Counted from the stretch's first letter, positions 22,010 through 32,790 are shown. The stretch: DNA of 64,000 nucleotides from Eutrigla gurnardus (GCA_963514095.1 OY741287.1:11676944-11740943), one strand, 5' to 3'. The notes: generated by a model from the letters alone, not told the origin. Numbers and translations are program-made.

Positions 22010-23317
22010 CCCATTCGAGAATTTCACTTCACAAGTATGTAGTCAATCAAAGTATACCAGCTTTCAAAATACTGGCTATTGTTGACATTGCAAAAACTGC
22101 ATAGACTTTTATGTTTCAGTTTTACAGGTATTTGCATGCAAAACATGCAATCCACCGTTTTTACACTACATTTCTTGGTTGGGAACTGTATGTCCACATG
22201 TAATGTTCATGTAGTGGCTAAAGTTCCCTTAATGTGTTTGGTAAGTATTTCGTAAACATTTAACCACTCTAGACGGAAATAACGAGTCTCTACACGTGTT
22301 TGTATTTGAACGACGGTAGAAAACAGTGTGTTCGCTCCGTCTTTTACTCAATGTTCACCAAAAAGGTTCAATACACACAGTTTTCCGTCTCTCTGGCTGC
22401 CCGAGCTCCTACGTCGCAGCTCTGTATGCGTTCCATTATAAATCAAAACAATATTAGCACATCTAACATATGCACAACTAAAATGCAAAACTATAAAATA
22501 CACTAAGTAATTATTGAAGGGAAATTACTAAATATAAATATAAATAATATAATATCCAGATCTTGTACCAAATTACAGAAAATAGAAAATGGCACTAACA
22601 GTTCACATTCAAAAGCATTCCAGTAAAAAGCAAATCAGTTTTTTTCCCTTTACTGTTGAGGTAAAGTAAAAATACTGTTTACAGTACGATAGACAGAAAA
22701 AGTTTTCCAGTATTGCTTACAACAAAATATCCATGAAACACACAAGAGCATTCTGAACAAAACAGCAAAAAGCCCAGATAAAAAGTTTGTCTTTTTCTGT
22801 TTCTGTTTCCAAAAACATCACTCCTCAAAGTCCTCCTTTTACTGTATAAGTGTCAATGTAATATAAAAAAAGAACTCCTGCCACTGAGTCTAAACCAGCC
22901 TGGAATCAGCTGTGGTTGGCCCAATTTACCCAACATAAATCAGCTTTGTGTCATTTATTCAATTGTTTGTTTATTATCAGCTGAGATATTGTTTTTGAAC
23001 TGATATCATTGCAGAAGCAGAGGTTTTGATACTGTATCTAAGGTTTGGAATATTGTCTTTGCTATTGTGGGATGTTGTGTGTTAACATTCGTAAATAATA
23101 CAAAAACAATCCATAATTTTGTTGGGAGGTATAGCTTGTCTGTTGAGAAAATGTAAGCATTGTGGAAATGTGTTCACTGACTGCTTATTGTGTGAAAACG
23201 ACATGAAATGTGTGAATGGTATGGCCACAGAAGACCGATGCTATGCTTATTGTGTTTAGAGTTTTGAAAATGTGACAACTGGTTGGACAAACGCTTGTTA
23301 GCGACTGAAAAAAACTG
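22010..23317. other. Right part of mariner-like element, no gene seen
   Basis: AT-rich sequence carrying several short A-C-A-C-A-type motifs (AACACA, AAAACAC) shared with the left end at 16990-17215. The only open frame of note (22300-22506) has no recognisable motif. It is the subterminal region of the mariner-like element. Confidence 0.4.
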
Positions 23318-23328
23318 TAAATGAGGCC

Positions 23329-23395
23329 GTGGGCGGGGTTAAACATTTTACTCCGCCCACATTGAGGTCTGCGGGTCTGCAGTCAGGGATACATG
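23329..23395 (-). repeat. Inverted copy of a short repeat at 14933-14990
   Basis: The reverse complement reads TGACTGCAGACCCGCAGACC, TCAATGTGGGCGGAGT, then a GTTTAACCCCGCCCAC block, matching 14933-14990 with few changes. It directly abuts the TA target site of the mariner-like element. Confidence 0.65.
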
Positions 23396-23540
23396 CACTC
23401 GGCGGTCACCTTGTGGTGAAATGCTTTGCCTTTATTTTGGTCGCTAATCTCATGGCTTGATCTTAAGTCTGTGCATTGTGTTGTGAGCAGGCCTATTTAT
23501 ATTATGTGAGGTCCAGTTAATTCAAACATAGGATGATAAT

Positions 23541-23544
23541 ACAA

Positions 23545-23575
<31 letters not shown>

Positions 23576-23640
23576 CGTCGCCTGCGTGTGCGTGTAAGTG
23601 TGTGTGTGTATATATGCGTATATATATGTGTATATATAAC
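23541..23640. repeat. Compound microsatellite: poly-A, CA, TG, TA
   Basis: About 18 A's, then CACACA, TGTGTG and TATATA runs in sequence. The open frame starting there is an artefact. Confidence 0.85.
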
Positions 23641-25004
23641 CTATATAGCAGGAGTACTCAAATACAAATCCTCAAGGCCACAAAGATGTTTTTCAATGAC
23701 TCAAAGGTCCATTTATTGAGGTCGGTCAGGCCACATGTGATATACTGTATTTAGTGCATTTCTTTTTGTTGTTCTTACCTCTGAATTTTGAGGATATGTT
23801 TCTTCAAAATGTGTATGCTTTGTCTCATAATGCCGCTTCAAATTGGAAATCTCACCACAGATAGTCTCCTGGCATATTAAGCACATGGGTCTTGTGCTGG
23901 TTGGAGGAAGAATGAATGCAAACTTTTCAGTCCATTCTTCTTTAAATTGGCGATTTCACTGTCCACCTTTCTTTAGGCAGAGAACTTGGAACACGCCATT
24001 TCCATGTAATCTTTTCCCGTCTATGCTATCTATCTATGCTCCTACTGGCAAAGTGGCAATATGCGAACCGCTTCAAAAACGAAAGTGAAACTAAAAATGC
24101 TCGCAGCGCGACCCAATAACAGGCTGTCTGTGTATCATTGGCATGGAGACAAGTCCCGATACACGTGCTGACCCAACCAAAAACACATACTGAAAAAATA
24201 ATAGTTCTGGGGCCACAAATAGGTGTACCGCTGCATATAGCCTATCGCTTGAGTCACGTTGACTCTGCTGTCAGACTCGACGGCGTTCGGCCACAGTCTC
24301 TTAGAGCCCGCCCCCTCAGACACCTGCAGCTCTCGTCGGTGTGATAAATCAAGTCAAGCCAAGACCATCCTGAACAAGCGTAATGATAAGTGTGTGGTAG
24401 ATTGTGGTGATGTGTCCATGATGTTGATACGGAAGATAGCCTAATGATCCTAGACCTGGAAAGACTCTGACACTAGCAGGATTCTCCGTTGTTATGGCGT
24501 ATACAGAGATGTAATCTGCGAAGTCTATCCATCCGTCCAGCCGAACTGGATCTTTCCATCATTGCCGATCTTGCCATGTCATACGGGGGAACTCTGTTTA
24601 TGAATATCACAAATCATTCTCTGCCAGGGCTGCCATGTTCATTCAGAGGTTAACCAAAGACTGGACTGGTCTGTGGTCGACCTGGCTCTAATCAGCAGGC
24701 ACTGCACTGGCCGCTAAGCTCCTTCTTGCACCATTCGCAGTTCTTTCTCACACCATGCAAGCTGTGTCCCAAACCCGTGGCTATAGTCCATCCGCCGGCA
24801 GGCCAAAAGCAGATGAGGATAAGGTGACATCTTTGGACTCCAATGTTCCACAAATCCATAAAAACGTATGCAATTTGTCAACTGTAACTAATTAACAGAT
24901 TTATAAGACGCCTTACTTGGGCATCCTTGCTGGGGATCTTCATCATCTAGCAGCTCACATTCCAGGCCGCACATGCTTTTGGTTCACTGTTTTGAGTCCC
25001 GCAA

Positions 25005-26015
25005 ATGCAGCCGTCCTCCATCAAAGGCCTCCTCGCAGGTGTCCAGTTCCACCTGCGCTGCTCAGATCCATCCGCCAACAGCTTGCTAAACGGCTTCAAG
25101 AGAGGAACCCAAGGCAAGAAATTCGTCTCCCTTTCACCACACTCCACTTTGCACAAATTAATCACCCACCATGGAACGGGTGCTTTGGCTCATAGGCTCA
25201 CTGTTAGGAACAGCCTTATGGGTTTTAATAGAGATACTCGGATCAGATATCAGCTCCGATATCGACTAATTAGCTGGACATCGGATGAATGAGGCCGATC
25301 CAGCATTCCGATCCAGCCATTTCATTTTTATTAACATCCTACACAGCAATACAGTGACAGCGAATCAGCGATCTAGTCACTTCAATCTGTTTGCTATGCT
25401 GGTTACGTCATCACGCAGAGCACGCTAGCAGCTAGTGATGAGTACACAGAGCAAAACGGAGCAAGCGCCGGTTCATTAAGCCTTTGTCCGTCGGGTTTCA
25501 GGCAGCTACTACATTTCATGTTACATTTTAAAATATCTGTTTACAGTGCACTTTACATGGTACAAGTGTTATTTATCTCTTTTGCTGCTAACGTACACTT
25601 TATTCGTTAATAACAGTCCACAGTCATTACCTTTTGTGTTCCTGAAACATTCCAAAACTGATAGAAACAGAAGCGGAATATCTGTTCCTAATTCCCAAAC
25701 TAACTCAGATTTTTGTCCACTGTCTTCCATGGCCCGCTATCTGGGAGCCGTGCTCCAGCCAGCCCACAGGAGCCGCTGTTCATCACGGAGGGAGGAGAAC
25801 CCCTGTCACAAGCCTGGTTCACCTCTTGCCTCCGCCTCCTCTGCAATTCTGCGGCCTCTCTCCAGAACGCTGCATGGCTCATTCGTTCCGCTTTGGAGCA
25901 GCAACCACAGCAGCAATGTGCCCAACCTAAAAGCCATGGGCAGATGGTCCTCACCTGCTTATGAACGTTATCTGCGCCATCCTAGATGCTCAAGCCATGA
26001 GCCGAATATTGGATG
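25005..26015 (+). pseudogene. DIRS tyrosine recombinase, frameshifted and interrupted
   Basis: The first part reads SSIKGLLAGVQFHLRCSDPS, then LLNGFKRGTQGKKFVSLSPH and STLHKLITHHGTGA. After about 400 bases of foreign sequence it resumes with FLKHSKTDRNRSGISV (25650), then ASPQEPLFITEGGEPLSQAW and FTSCLRLLCNSA in one frame. NLKAMGRWSSPAYERYLR appears in another frame near 25925. These are the conserved blocks of DIRS recombinases, including the region around the catalytic Arg and the terminal Tyr (the Y in AYERYLR). The H-x-x-R box is garbled (SFVPLWSSNH in place of HSFRIGAAT). It is non-functional. Confidence 0.65.
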
Positions 26016-26619
26016 TACATAAGTATAATCAAAATATTATTATTCACCAAGCCGAGGGGTAACTGATCGGCCTATCTCCTATTTGAATAGGCTACCTTTA
26101 TTTTTAACTCAGCCTCCTGACATCTCTTGTAGCAAGAGGGTCAGGGAATTGCCGTCGTGGTCGTTTTGGGGGTCTTTTCTTTGCTGCTGCGCTCCCGGCT
26201 TGGCTGTGCCTGCTGCCATGGACTACTACTTGATACATGCTTCTGTTAATGCCACCACTACTGTTAATGCTACTACTACCATACTACCAACACCAAATGC
26301 AGTTGGAACCCAAGGGCCTGGGCTGCACGAGATTTCTGCCTAAAAGCCTATTAAGGCAGTTTTTTCTTGCCACTGTCGCTGTAAAGCTTGCCCCTGGGTG
26401 ATGTTGGGACTTTGAAATTGTGGTGACTCTTGAAATTTTGAGTGTATTCTAGTCCTGCTCAATATTAAGTGTCCGGAGATGACCTCTGTTGTTTGACAAT
26501 ACAAAATTGAATTGAATTTATCGTGTAAGGTGACATGGGGTGTTTGAAAGGCGCCAACAAATATATGTATTATTATCATATTATTATTATTACTATTATT
26601 ATTATTAATATATTATGCC

Positions 26620-27555
26620 GTTCATGATAACTCATGAAGGGCAGGAAGGTGCTCTTCCTGCCTCAGGCTTTCCACGCAAGCGTGTGGAAGAGCAGATAGG
26701 ATACGTTTTCTTTGCTGCTACGCTCCCTGCTCATGCCGTTCATGATGGCTCATGAAGGGCGGGAAGGTGCTCTTCCTGCCTCAGGCTTTCCACGCAAGCG
26801 CGTGGAAGAGCAGATAGGATACGTCTGTCTCCTCTTTATTCATCAAGCTGAGGGGCAACGGATCTACTAATCTCCTACCTAAATAGGCTACATTTATTTG
26901 AACTCAGATAGCCCCCTGACATCTCTCGTAGAAAGAGGGTCAGGGAAATTGCCAGTGTGGTCGTTTTGGGGGGTTTTCTTGCTGCTACGCTCCCTGCTTA
27001 TGCCGTTCATGAGGGCTCATGAAGGGCAGGAAGGTGCTCTTCCTGCCTCAGGCTTTCCACGCAAGCGCGTGGAAGAGCAGGGAGTCCCAGAACAGTACCA
27101 TACCGCCAAATGAAACTTGTGCAAATAAATAAAGATTCTTTTTGACAAAGTGGTCCTGACTGAAATCAAGCGTAGCGTTAGTTCTGGCAGGCCACGACGT
27201 CAAGCTCTAAATCAGCAGCAACAGCGTAGCTGTCAAAACCGAGGAGATCAGCTGACGGCTCAGCTGACTCCCCGTACCCGCTTCCTATTGGGAAATTGCA
27301 TTCAGAGCGCGCTATTTAAACCGCTCTAGCCTGACCTCCCTCATTGCTTCCTCTGCCGGCTTTTTCAACCCACCTCCACCCCAGCTCCTCCTGTCATCTG
27401 TTATGTACCTTACCATTGTTCTTGTTGGTCTGCTCTGTCTGGGGTTTTTCTTGCTGCTACGCTCCCTGCTTATGCCGTTCATGAGGGCTCATGAAGGGCA
27501 GGAAGGTGCTCTTCCTGCCTCAGGCTTTCCACGCAAGCGCGTGGAAGAGCAGGGA
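26620..27555 (+). repeat. DIRS terminal-repeat units with hairpin motif, four copies
   Basis: The unit TGCCGTTCATGA..GCTCATGAAGGGC, AGGAAGGTGCTCTTCCTGCC and TCAGGCTTTCCACGCAAGCG, then CGTGGAAGAGCAG occurs at about 26608-26696, 26733-26815, 26999-27080 and 27471-27553. It contains two inverted repeats: GGAAG..CTTCC, and CCACGC..GCGTGG. The spacing between copies is irregular. Confidence 0.7.
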
Positions 27556-27989
27556 GTCCCAGAACAGTACCATACCGCCAAATGAAACTTGTGCAAATAA
27601 ATAAAGATTCTTTTTGACAAAGTGGTCCTGACTGAAACAAATTTATCCATGATCAATTTTGACCAGCTTACTAACGTTAACTTAACGTGAGTGACTATAA
27701 GCTGCTAACGCTAACTGCTAGAGCCAGGTAGCTTACAAACTAGTAGCCTACTGCCTCTGTGTCAAGCATACACTAAAAGCGGGCTCACATGAGTGACGTT
27801 GACGTACGGACAGTACAGTCTGTTAATGAACCCTGATCAGTGACAGTTGTCATCGCAGCTGCCTGAATGCCGTTACGACGTGACGTGGTGGTGCTGTTGA
27901 ACTCCGCACTTTTCTTGGTTATTTTGTTGTTGTTTTTTTCTTGGTGGTTTTATAGTAGGGCTAATAGTAGGGCTAACACAATTCTCGAT

Positions 27990-28035
27990 GAGGCTATAGC
28001 CCAACCAAGCCCCACCCTGGCGCCGCCGCTGCCAC
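27990..28035 (-). mobile_element. hAT-like terminal sequence
   Basis: On the minus strand: CAGCGGCGGCGCCAGGGTGG, then GGCTTGGTTGGGC. This corresponds to the end at 8438 (CAGTGGCGGCGCCAGAG) in inverted orientation. Confidence 0.35.
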
Positions 28036-28359
28036 TTTCCCCAACCATCCATGATGTAGCCGGACATAAAGGTCCCGTCGGGGCACGTAGGTTCACCAGA
28101 ACCCGCACGCCGTGTTGAGAACACTCTGTCGATAGCATTCAGTGACCAGTTCAGCAACTCCATCGTGGACTGTTGGATTTAACAGTCACGATTAGTATTC
28201 GTACCTAATTTATCTCCACATTGTTGATACTCCCTGCTACGTACAACTGACATCGGACCATACAAGTTTCTCAGGTTCAACTTATTGTTTGGGTACAGAA
28301 TGTTCATTAGTTATGCTCCCATCCCGTCACAACACCATGTCTGCTGATTCGTGCCTCAG

Positions 28360-28640
28360 ACCTTTTTCAACTCTCATGCAATAATCTGTACCGGTCAACA
28401 GTTGAATTTACATACTTCTTCTTAAAGCCACTTAGTGTTGCTGATTTTTTTACTTCTTCTTCTAACACATTCCATTGTCTTACACCTGTGACCGATAAGG
28501 AAAAGGATTTTAACGTAGTTCGTACCTTCCTTTGCCTGAAAATCATGTTCCCTCTAAGATTGTGTCTCTCTCTGTGTATGAAGAGTTTTTGCAGGTTCTG
28601 AGGGAGAGTTCTGTTAGATTCTTGGTACAACATTTGTGCT
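28360..28640 (-). mobile_element. Non-LTR retrotransposon C-terminal fragment
   Basis: An open minus-strand frame reads RERHNLRGNMIFRQRKVRTT, then LKSFSLSVTGVRQWNVLEEE and VKKSATLSGFKKKYVNS. H-x-x-x-x-R..., then SF...G...WN.L...V..S.SL..FK is the usual tail of jockey/L2-like RT proteins. Only the last about 85 residues are present. Confidence 0.55.
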
Positions 28641-28974
28641 GTGCGATAGTTTATTATGTCATGATAGCTTGCCTGATAGCTTCTATCCTCGGCTGCTAAC
28701 GCTAAACTAACGCTACCGCAGCGTAGACGGCACTTCCATGTTTACCCAGCTGTTTCTGTGACGCAAGTTTCATGCCAGAGTATGAAAAATGTTTGCTGAA
28801 TTTTTATAAATGCCTATTATCAGTTCAACAAGTGTTGACAAGTGTTGACCTGATAATACAAGCATTTAATACAAGCAGCTTCACTTGTATCTGGATTGAG
28901 AGCTGAGCCGTTAATAGCAGACTGCTCACACTGTTGAGTTGAGAACACAGATATAATGATCTGTCTCATCTCAC

Positions 28975-29145
28975 CTGAGCTGTCAGATGAGCAGGTGTAC
29001 GATGAACCAGAACTGCCACTTGATGAAGGCCCACTAAATGTGAGGCTGCAGCCCTCGGAGGGACGTGGACTTGTCCTGCTCCTCTTGCTGGCCCTTTCAA
29101 GAATCTCCTCTCTAACTGCATTGGTGATGGGCTCAGTGTGGCGTC
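28975..29145 (-). CDS. Possible serine-rich internal exon, unrecognised gene
   Basis: On the minus strand a TTTGTTGTTGCAG acceptor and a GTGAGA donor bound 57 codons in one frame: GRHTEPITNAVREEILERAS, then KRSRTSPRPSEGCSLTFSG and a PSSSGSSGSS run. The splice signals are good and the frame enters and leaves in phase 1. I do not recognise the protein; the basic helix followed by a Ser-rich linker resembles N-terminal exons of transposon-derived fish genes. No flanking exons were found. Confidence 0.35.
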
Positions 29146-29149
29146 CTGC

Positions 29150-30340
29150 AACAACAAACACATGGCTTAGTTTGCTATCTACTATCTACTATATGATCGC
29201 CTGTGTGAGAGACTAACGGAAGAACCAGCATCAGTTAGTCAACATGCTGCAAGTGAAGACCAACCATGATGCAAAATGACACATTTAAAGCCTAAAAATA
29301 CATGAACATTTGAAATGAGTGATCACAGATAAAGTTAGAGACCACAGAAGTTTGTCTTTTATTAAAGTCCCAGTCGGCAAGTCCGGTGGATCGAGGGCAC
29401 TCTGTCAGATTTTGAATGTTTACAACTCTCAGGCTCCTCCCCCACGACCACAGAGCTCCTCCCCCTCGACTCAGTGCACTTTGAAATCCCTTAGATCACG
29501 CCACGTTTGAAACGCGGGTCCGATGTTGACTCTGGTTTTATCACAGGCACTGTGGCAATCTTTCTTTTTTCCTTCTTTTCCACCGGTGTTTTCTTTTCCT
29601 TGGTTGTTTTGGACCTCCTCGTTTCGGTTTTTAACCGAGGAATTGGAAGATTGTTGCTACTTCCCTCCGCCTCCCCCCTGTGATAGTGGTACGACCCGAG
29701 GGAAGAGGGGCTCTGTGTGTGCTTCAGTCTGCAGTTTAAAAAATAACAATTATATTAACTTACTTCACTTTACCGTTCAATCAACTGTTTCACATTTCAT
29801 GTCAGAAAAAGGTTAATCACACAACTGATACTACCACTTATTGATTATGTTGATGTTGTTTATCAAAACACCTCTGACACTCACCTTAAATCTCTGACTA
29901 TATTATCAGGCGGGGGGTCAGCCCTTGTTCAGGATATCCTGTATTTGGCCTCAGATTGTGTTGTATTGAGACATGAAGATACTGTATATTTGACAGGAAC
30001 CATAGTGCACAGGAAACGGATACTTTTCCTGGAATGGAACCACAGTTTCCCATTACTCGCTAACAGCTGAGCAGCCAGAGTTCACAAACTTGCATTGTTT
30101 TAATAAAAAAGTTGATTATTACAATTATTCCTTTTTCTATCCTGTCATTAAAGCAGATGGCACTGACAAAACCACCAATCATTAATGCTCCTTTTCCCAA
30201 CTTCCAGATGCGGAATATTTCCTCAAATCCACCCACCAAACTAGTGGAATTACCAGGTTTGGAGACCATTTCAGTTCCTTTTTGTTTTATTGAAGGAAAC
30301 GTCATGTACGATCTCAACGCATGCATGTCTTCTCTGTCTT
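29150..30340. other. Non-coding stretch upstream of the DZIP1-like exons
   Basis: No exon on the plus strand that would continue the DZIP1-like gene upstream was recognised. Open frames such as 30060-30326 on the minus strand lack splice context or known motifs. Confidence 0.35.
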
Positions 30341-30344
30341 CCAG

Positions 30345-30395
30345 TCATCGCCAGTGCACCAGCTCCGGAGCCTAAACCAAAGAGAGTTGTGCTCG
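30345..30395 (+). CDS. DZIP1-like gene, exon a
   Basis: CTTCCAG acceptor and GTAAGT donor bound 51 bases. The text reads IASAPAPEPKPKRVVL, a Pro/Lys-rich linker. It enters with two bases and leaves with one base of a codon, matching the next exon. It is the first recognisable exon of this gene in the window; coiled-coil and zinc-finger exons expected upstream in DZIP1 were not found. Confidence 0.55.
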
Positions 30396-30562
30396 GTAAG
30401 TGAGTGGCTGTCGTCTTATCAGGAAATAAGAAACTGTCACTCCCAGAGAGGCTGAGCATGCGCTTCCATGCATGAAGGATTTACATAGACAGCCCCCCTT
30501 TAAAAAAAACATTTTACCTGACTTTTATCAACGCCCTTTGACCTCATGTGCTGTCCAATTAG

Positions 30563-30622
30563 AGGAGCCAGTCTGTGCTCCTAAGCTGGATCCTATACAG
30601 GAGCTGTCAGAAGAGGAGAAAG
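30563..30622 (+). CDS. DZIP1-like gene, exon b
   Basis: The AATTAG acceptor is weak in pyrimidines but the frame is consistent, and the donor is GTAAAA. It encodes EEPVCAPKLDPIQELSEEEK and then enters a split Gly/Val codon: acidic linker sequence, in phase with exons a and c. Confidence 0.55.
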
Positions 30623-30883
30623 GTAAAACAGGCAACGAAACCACCGGAGCCGACCGACTGCATGATGTCTGCATGGATGCATCAGTCTGTTGGAACCACA
30701 CTGTACTACTTTGTACGACTAGCTTGTCATCCATGCATTAGCGGCTTGTAATTGGTTTTGACTGTGTGCACACATCACTATCGGTCTAATCTGGGAAAGC
30801 TCGTTTGCTGCCACATAAACTAACATAAGCTCTGACACACAGTCTGTGACTGATCCTCTAATAGTGTTTTTGTCTGCGTGCAG

Positions 30884-31058
30884 TGTTGCAGATCCGCCCT
30901 CGATCCAGCAGCCTGCCGTCCAGAGCCATCCAGGTGATGTCTGGACCTGCAGTCAAACAGGCCAAGACGCCCCAGCCGGCACCCAGGATCAGGACCGCCG
31001 TCCAACCCAAGACCTCTACGCCCAACGTCAAGTCCGCTCTGAGGACCTTCACATCCAA
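30884..31058 (+). CDS. DZIP1-like gene, exon c
   Basis: GCGTGCAG acceptor, GTAAAG donor. It encodes VLQIRPRSSSLPSRAIQVMS, then KQAKTPQPAPRIRTAVQPKT and VKSALRTFTS, leaving a Lys codon split AA|G. Basic, Ser/Thr/Pro-rich and probably disordered. Confidence 0.65.
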
Positions 31059-31142
31059 GTAAAGAGAAACTGGATAAAATAACATGCTTTCTGTAGGTTG
31101 AAGTTGAACGATGGGTTAAAAACGGTTTCTGTGATTCTCGAG

Positions 31143-31483
31143 GACCCCTCCTTTCAGTTCAGATGAGGAATCGGAAGAAGAGGACACGGATATTGAGGAG
31201 GAAAAACCCCCAAAACACCAGAGGGGTAAATCGCCACAGTCGAGACTAAACCAGGTCCAAATCAGACCAAGCAAAGCCAGGCCGGCTCCAGCCAGACACT
31301 CCTCCAGCCCCCAGCTGGCTAGGGGGTCGCTCGGTGGTGGGACCAAGACCGCGGTGACGAAGATGGGCAGCGACGAGGAGGACGAGTGGTCGGAGCTCAG
31401 TGAGCTTCAGGAGATTGACCCAAAACATCTCCAGAGTTACAAAGACCAGAACGGCAACGTGGATAAGAGGAACTCTGGCAAAG
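31143..31483 (+). CDS. DZIP1-like gene, exon d (GC donor)
   Basis: It encodes KTPPFSSDEESEEEDTDIEE, further Arg/Ser/Pro-rich text, then GSDEEDEWSELSELQEIDPK and HLQSYKDQNGN. The TPPFSSDEES acidic cluster is what I associate with the C-terminal half of DZIP1 (Iguana), a basal-body protein acting in ciliogenesis and Hedgehog signalling. The downstream boundary is AAAG|GCAAGT, a GC-AG intron, since no GT fits and the next exon joins in frame with this end. Confidence 0.65.
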
Positions 31484-31626
31484 GCAAGTGTTCTGTTCTG
31501 AGTCCAGGTTTTTTAGTTTAGTTTTTCATTCATGGTAAACAAAACTCTGAAAACCTGAGAAATCAAGGATAGTATTTAGAAATGTCAACTTGCATTAATG
31601 AGAATGTATTTCATTAATTCTTTTAG

Positions 31627-31748
31627 AGAACAAAATCAGTGACCTGGCTCGAAAAATGGAGAAGCAGTTTGCAGAGAGAGCAATAAAGAAACCAGCAGGG
31701 GGCATCAGTGTGTTTCCAGAGAGGCAGGACGAGGTCCAGGAACTCACG
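31627..31748 (+). CDS. DZIP1-like gene, exon e
   Basis: TTCTTTTAG acceptor, GTGAGC donor. It encodes ENKISDLARKMEKQFAERAI, then KKPAGGISVFPERQDEVQEL and T. A short amphipathic helix (L-A-R-K-M-E-K-Q) followed by KPAGG is the segment that best supports DZIP1-family membership as I recall it. It ends in phase 0. Confidence 0.7.
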
Positions 31749-31829
31749 GTGAGCTTCACAAGTGGTGTCATTGTGATGTGGTGGAAAAGCCGTGTCGGCC
31801 GTGTATGAATGACGTTTCTGTGGTGACAG

Positions 31830-31989
31830 TGCACAGATCTAGAGGAGAGCAGTGAGTGGATGGTGTCCTCCTTAGAGGACAGACAGGAAGTGTCCAAACC
31901 AGCCCCGGGCTCTGGACCAATGAGGAAGAGCCTGGACTCCCCCAGCACCAGTGTCTGGGGAACCTCCACAGGAAAGGGAGCCAAATCAG
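31830..31989 (+). CDS. DZIP1-like gene, exon f
   Basis: GTGACAG acceptor, GTCAGC donor. It encodes CTDLEESSEWMVSSLEDRQE, then GPMRKSLDSPSTSVWGTSTG and KGAKS. The (D/E)SS(D/E)W..SSLE pattern is in keeping with DZIP1 C-terminal acidic motifs. In phase with both neighbours. Confidence 0.65.
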
Positions 31990-32271
31990 GTCAGCCCCAG
32001 TCATAACTTAATGATCTGATTTTTTTTTTGTTACTGTAATGGTAGTATTAAATCCTCCTATCGGTACTCTGTATCAGCAAGTACTGAAATACAAGTACCA
32101 GCACTTTGTCTAACTCTTAATAATTCATGTCGATGAATTATGTCAGGCTTGTCTTCTTTATTTCATGGGCTGTTTATCGAAACAAAAACATGGCGCATTT
32201 GGGTACTGACAGGGATGCCGGTTACCGCGACAACACTTGGTGCTGTAACCCTGCTGTGTTGTGCCCGGCAG

Positions 32272-32378
32272 GTCTGACCGAAGCCGGAACAGGAAGCACC
32301 CTGAAGAGCAGCCTGCTCCTCAGCGACTTCAGCGACTCTGAGGACATTAGCAGTAAATACAATAAACACTACAGCTGA
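32272..32378 (+). CDS. DZIP1-like gene, terminal coding exon
   Basis: CCGGCAG acceptor. It encodes LTEAGTGSTLKSSLLLSDFS, then DSEDISSKYNKHYS and TGA (32376-32378). The DFSDSEDIS acidic end is a typical C terminus for the family. The seven exons together give about 340 residues, all in consistent phases and with no stop, so this part of the gene looks functional even though the 5' portion is not visible. Confidence 0.65.
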
Positions 32379-32790
32379 GTACAGGTGATGCAGCTCTACG
32401 TCAAGCACAGACACAAAGACCTCCACTCTTCAGACACCTCCAGTCCATCCTACTCTTCTTATATGGAAGCTGTGATACAGAGAGAGAGCAATATGAAACA
32501 AAGGGACATCTGGGCATAAAAGAGCATTTTATAAATACGAGAAATGAGATATTCCTGACTCACCTTATGCCTTGTGCAAATCCTTTACTTGCCTTAGACC
32601 ATTTCAACCCCTGTATATTCACTGAAAATCTAACCCACACCCCAACCAGATGAGATGCCTAATGTAGTTTGTGTAACGTTTTGTAAATCACAGCATTATA
32701 ATGCCTTCATGTGTTACATTAAGAAACGAGATGTGCTTTTTGTATAGAAAATAATTATACCAGCAATAAACGATTTCTGTGGGCTACACA
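32379..32790 (+). other. 3' UTR of DZIP1-like gene with polyadenylation signal
   Basis: About 390 bases follow the stop codon, then AATAAA at 32765-32770, followed by TGTG-containing sequence. No coding text. Confidence 0.6.

Larger units (their letters stand above)
16968..23317. mobile_element. Tc1/mariner-like element with nested insertions
   Basis: The left end CAGTTTTTTTCAATCGCTAA is matched by the inverted right end (CAGTTTTTTTCAGTCGCTAA on the minus strand, ending 23317). The match continues through CAAGCG and, after a gap, AAACTC(T)TAAACACA. Both ends abut TA (16966-16967 and 23318-23319), the Tc1/mariner target duplication. No transposase was recognised in the remaining 16968-17215 and 22010-23317, so the core is non-autonomous, about 1.5 kb without insertions. 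The LINE at 17.2-22.0 kb lies inside it. Confidence 0.75.
24440..27640 (+). mobile_element. DIRS-type retrotransposon, rearranged remains
   Basis: The gag-like part is at about 24590-24840: EYHKSFSARAAMFIQRL, then SHTMQAVSQTRGYSPSAGRP. The end of an RNase H domain (HHLAAHIPGR) and a tyrosine recombinase in pieces (about 25005-25240 and 25640-26010) follow. Repeated terminal sequence occupies 26020-27640, with about 185 bases repeated almost exactly (26985-27160 and 27445-27632), ending GCAAATAAATAAAGATTC. The reverse transcriptase is missing. An unrelated insertion (about 25225-25640) splits the recombinase. Confidence 0.65.

Noticed and set aside
26608..27555. CRISPR-like spaced repeats
   Set aside because: The units are about 90 bases, unevenly spaced, in a eukaryotic context, and end in an LTR-like poly-A signal; they fit DIRS terminal sequence.
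30060..30326. Minus-strand frame (KPGNSTSLVGGFEEIFRIWK and following)
   Set aside because: It starts without a splice or promoter context, has no recognised family, and is adjacent to the acceptor of a plus-strand exon.
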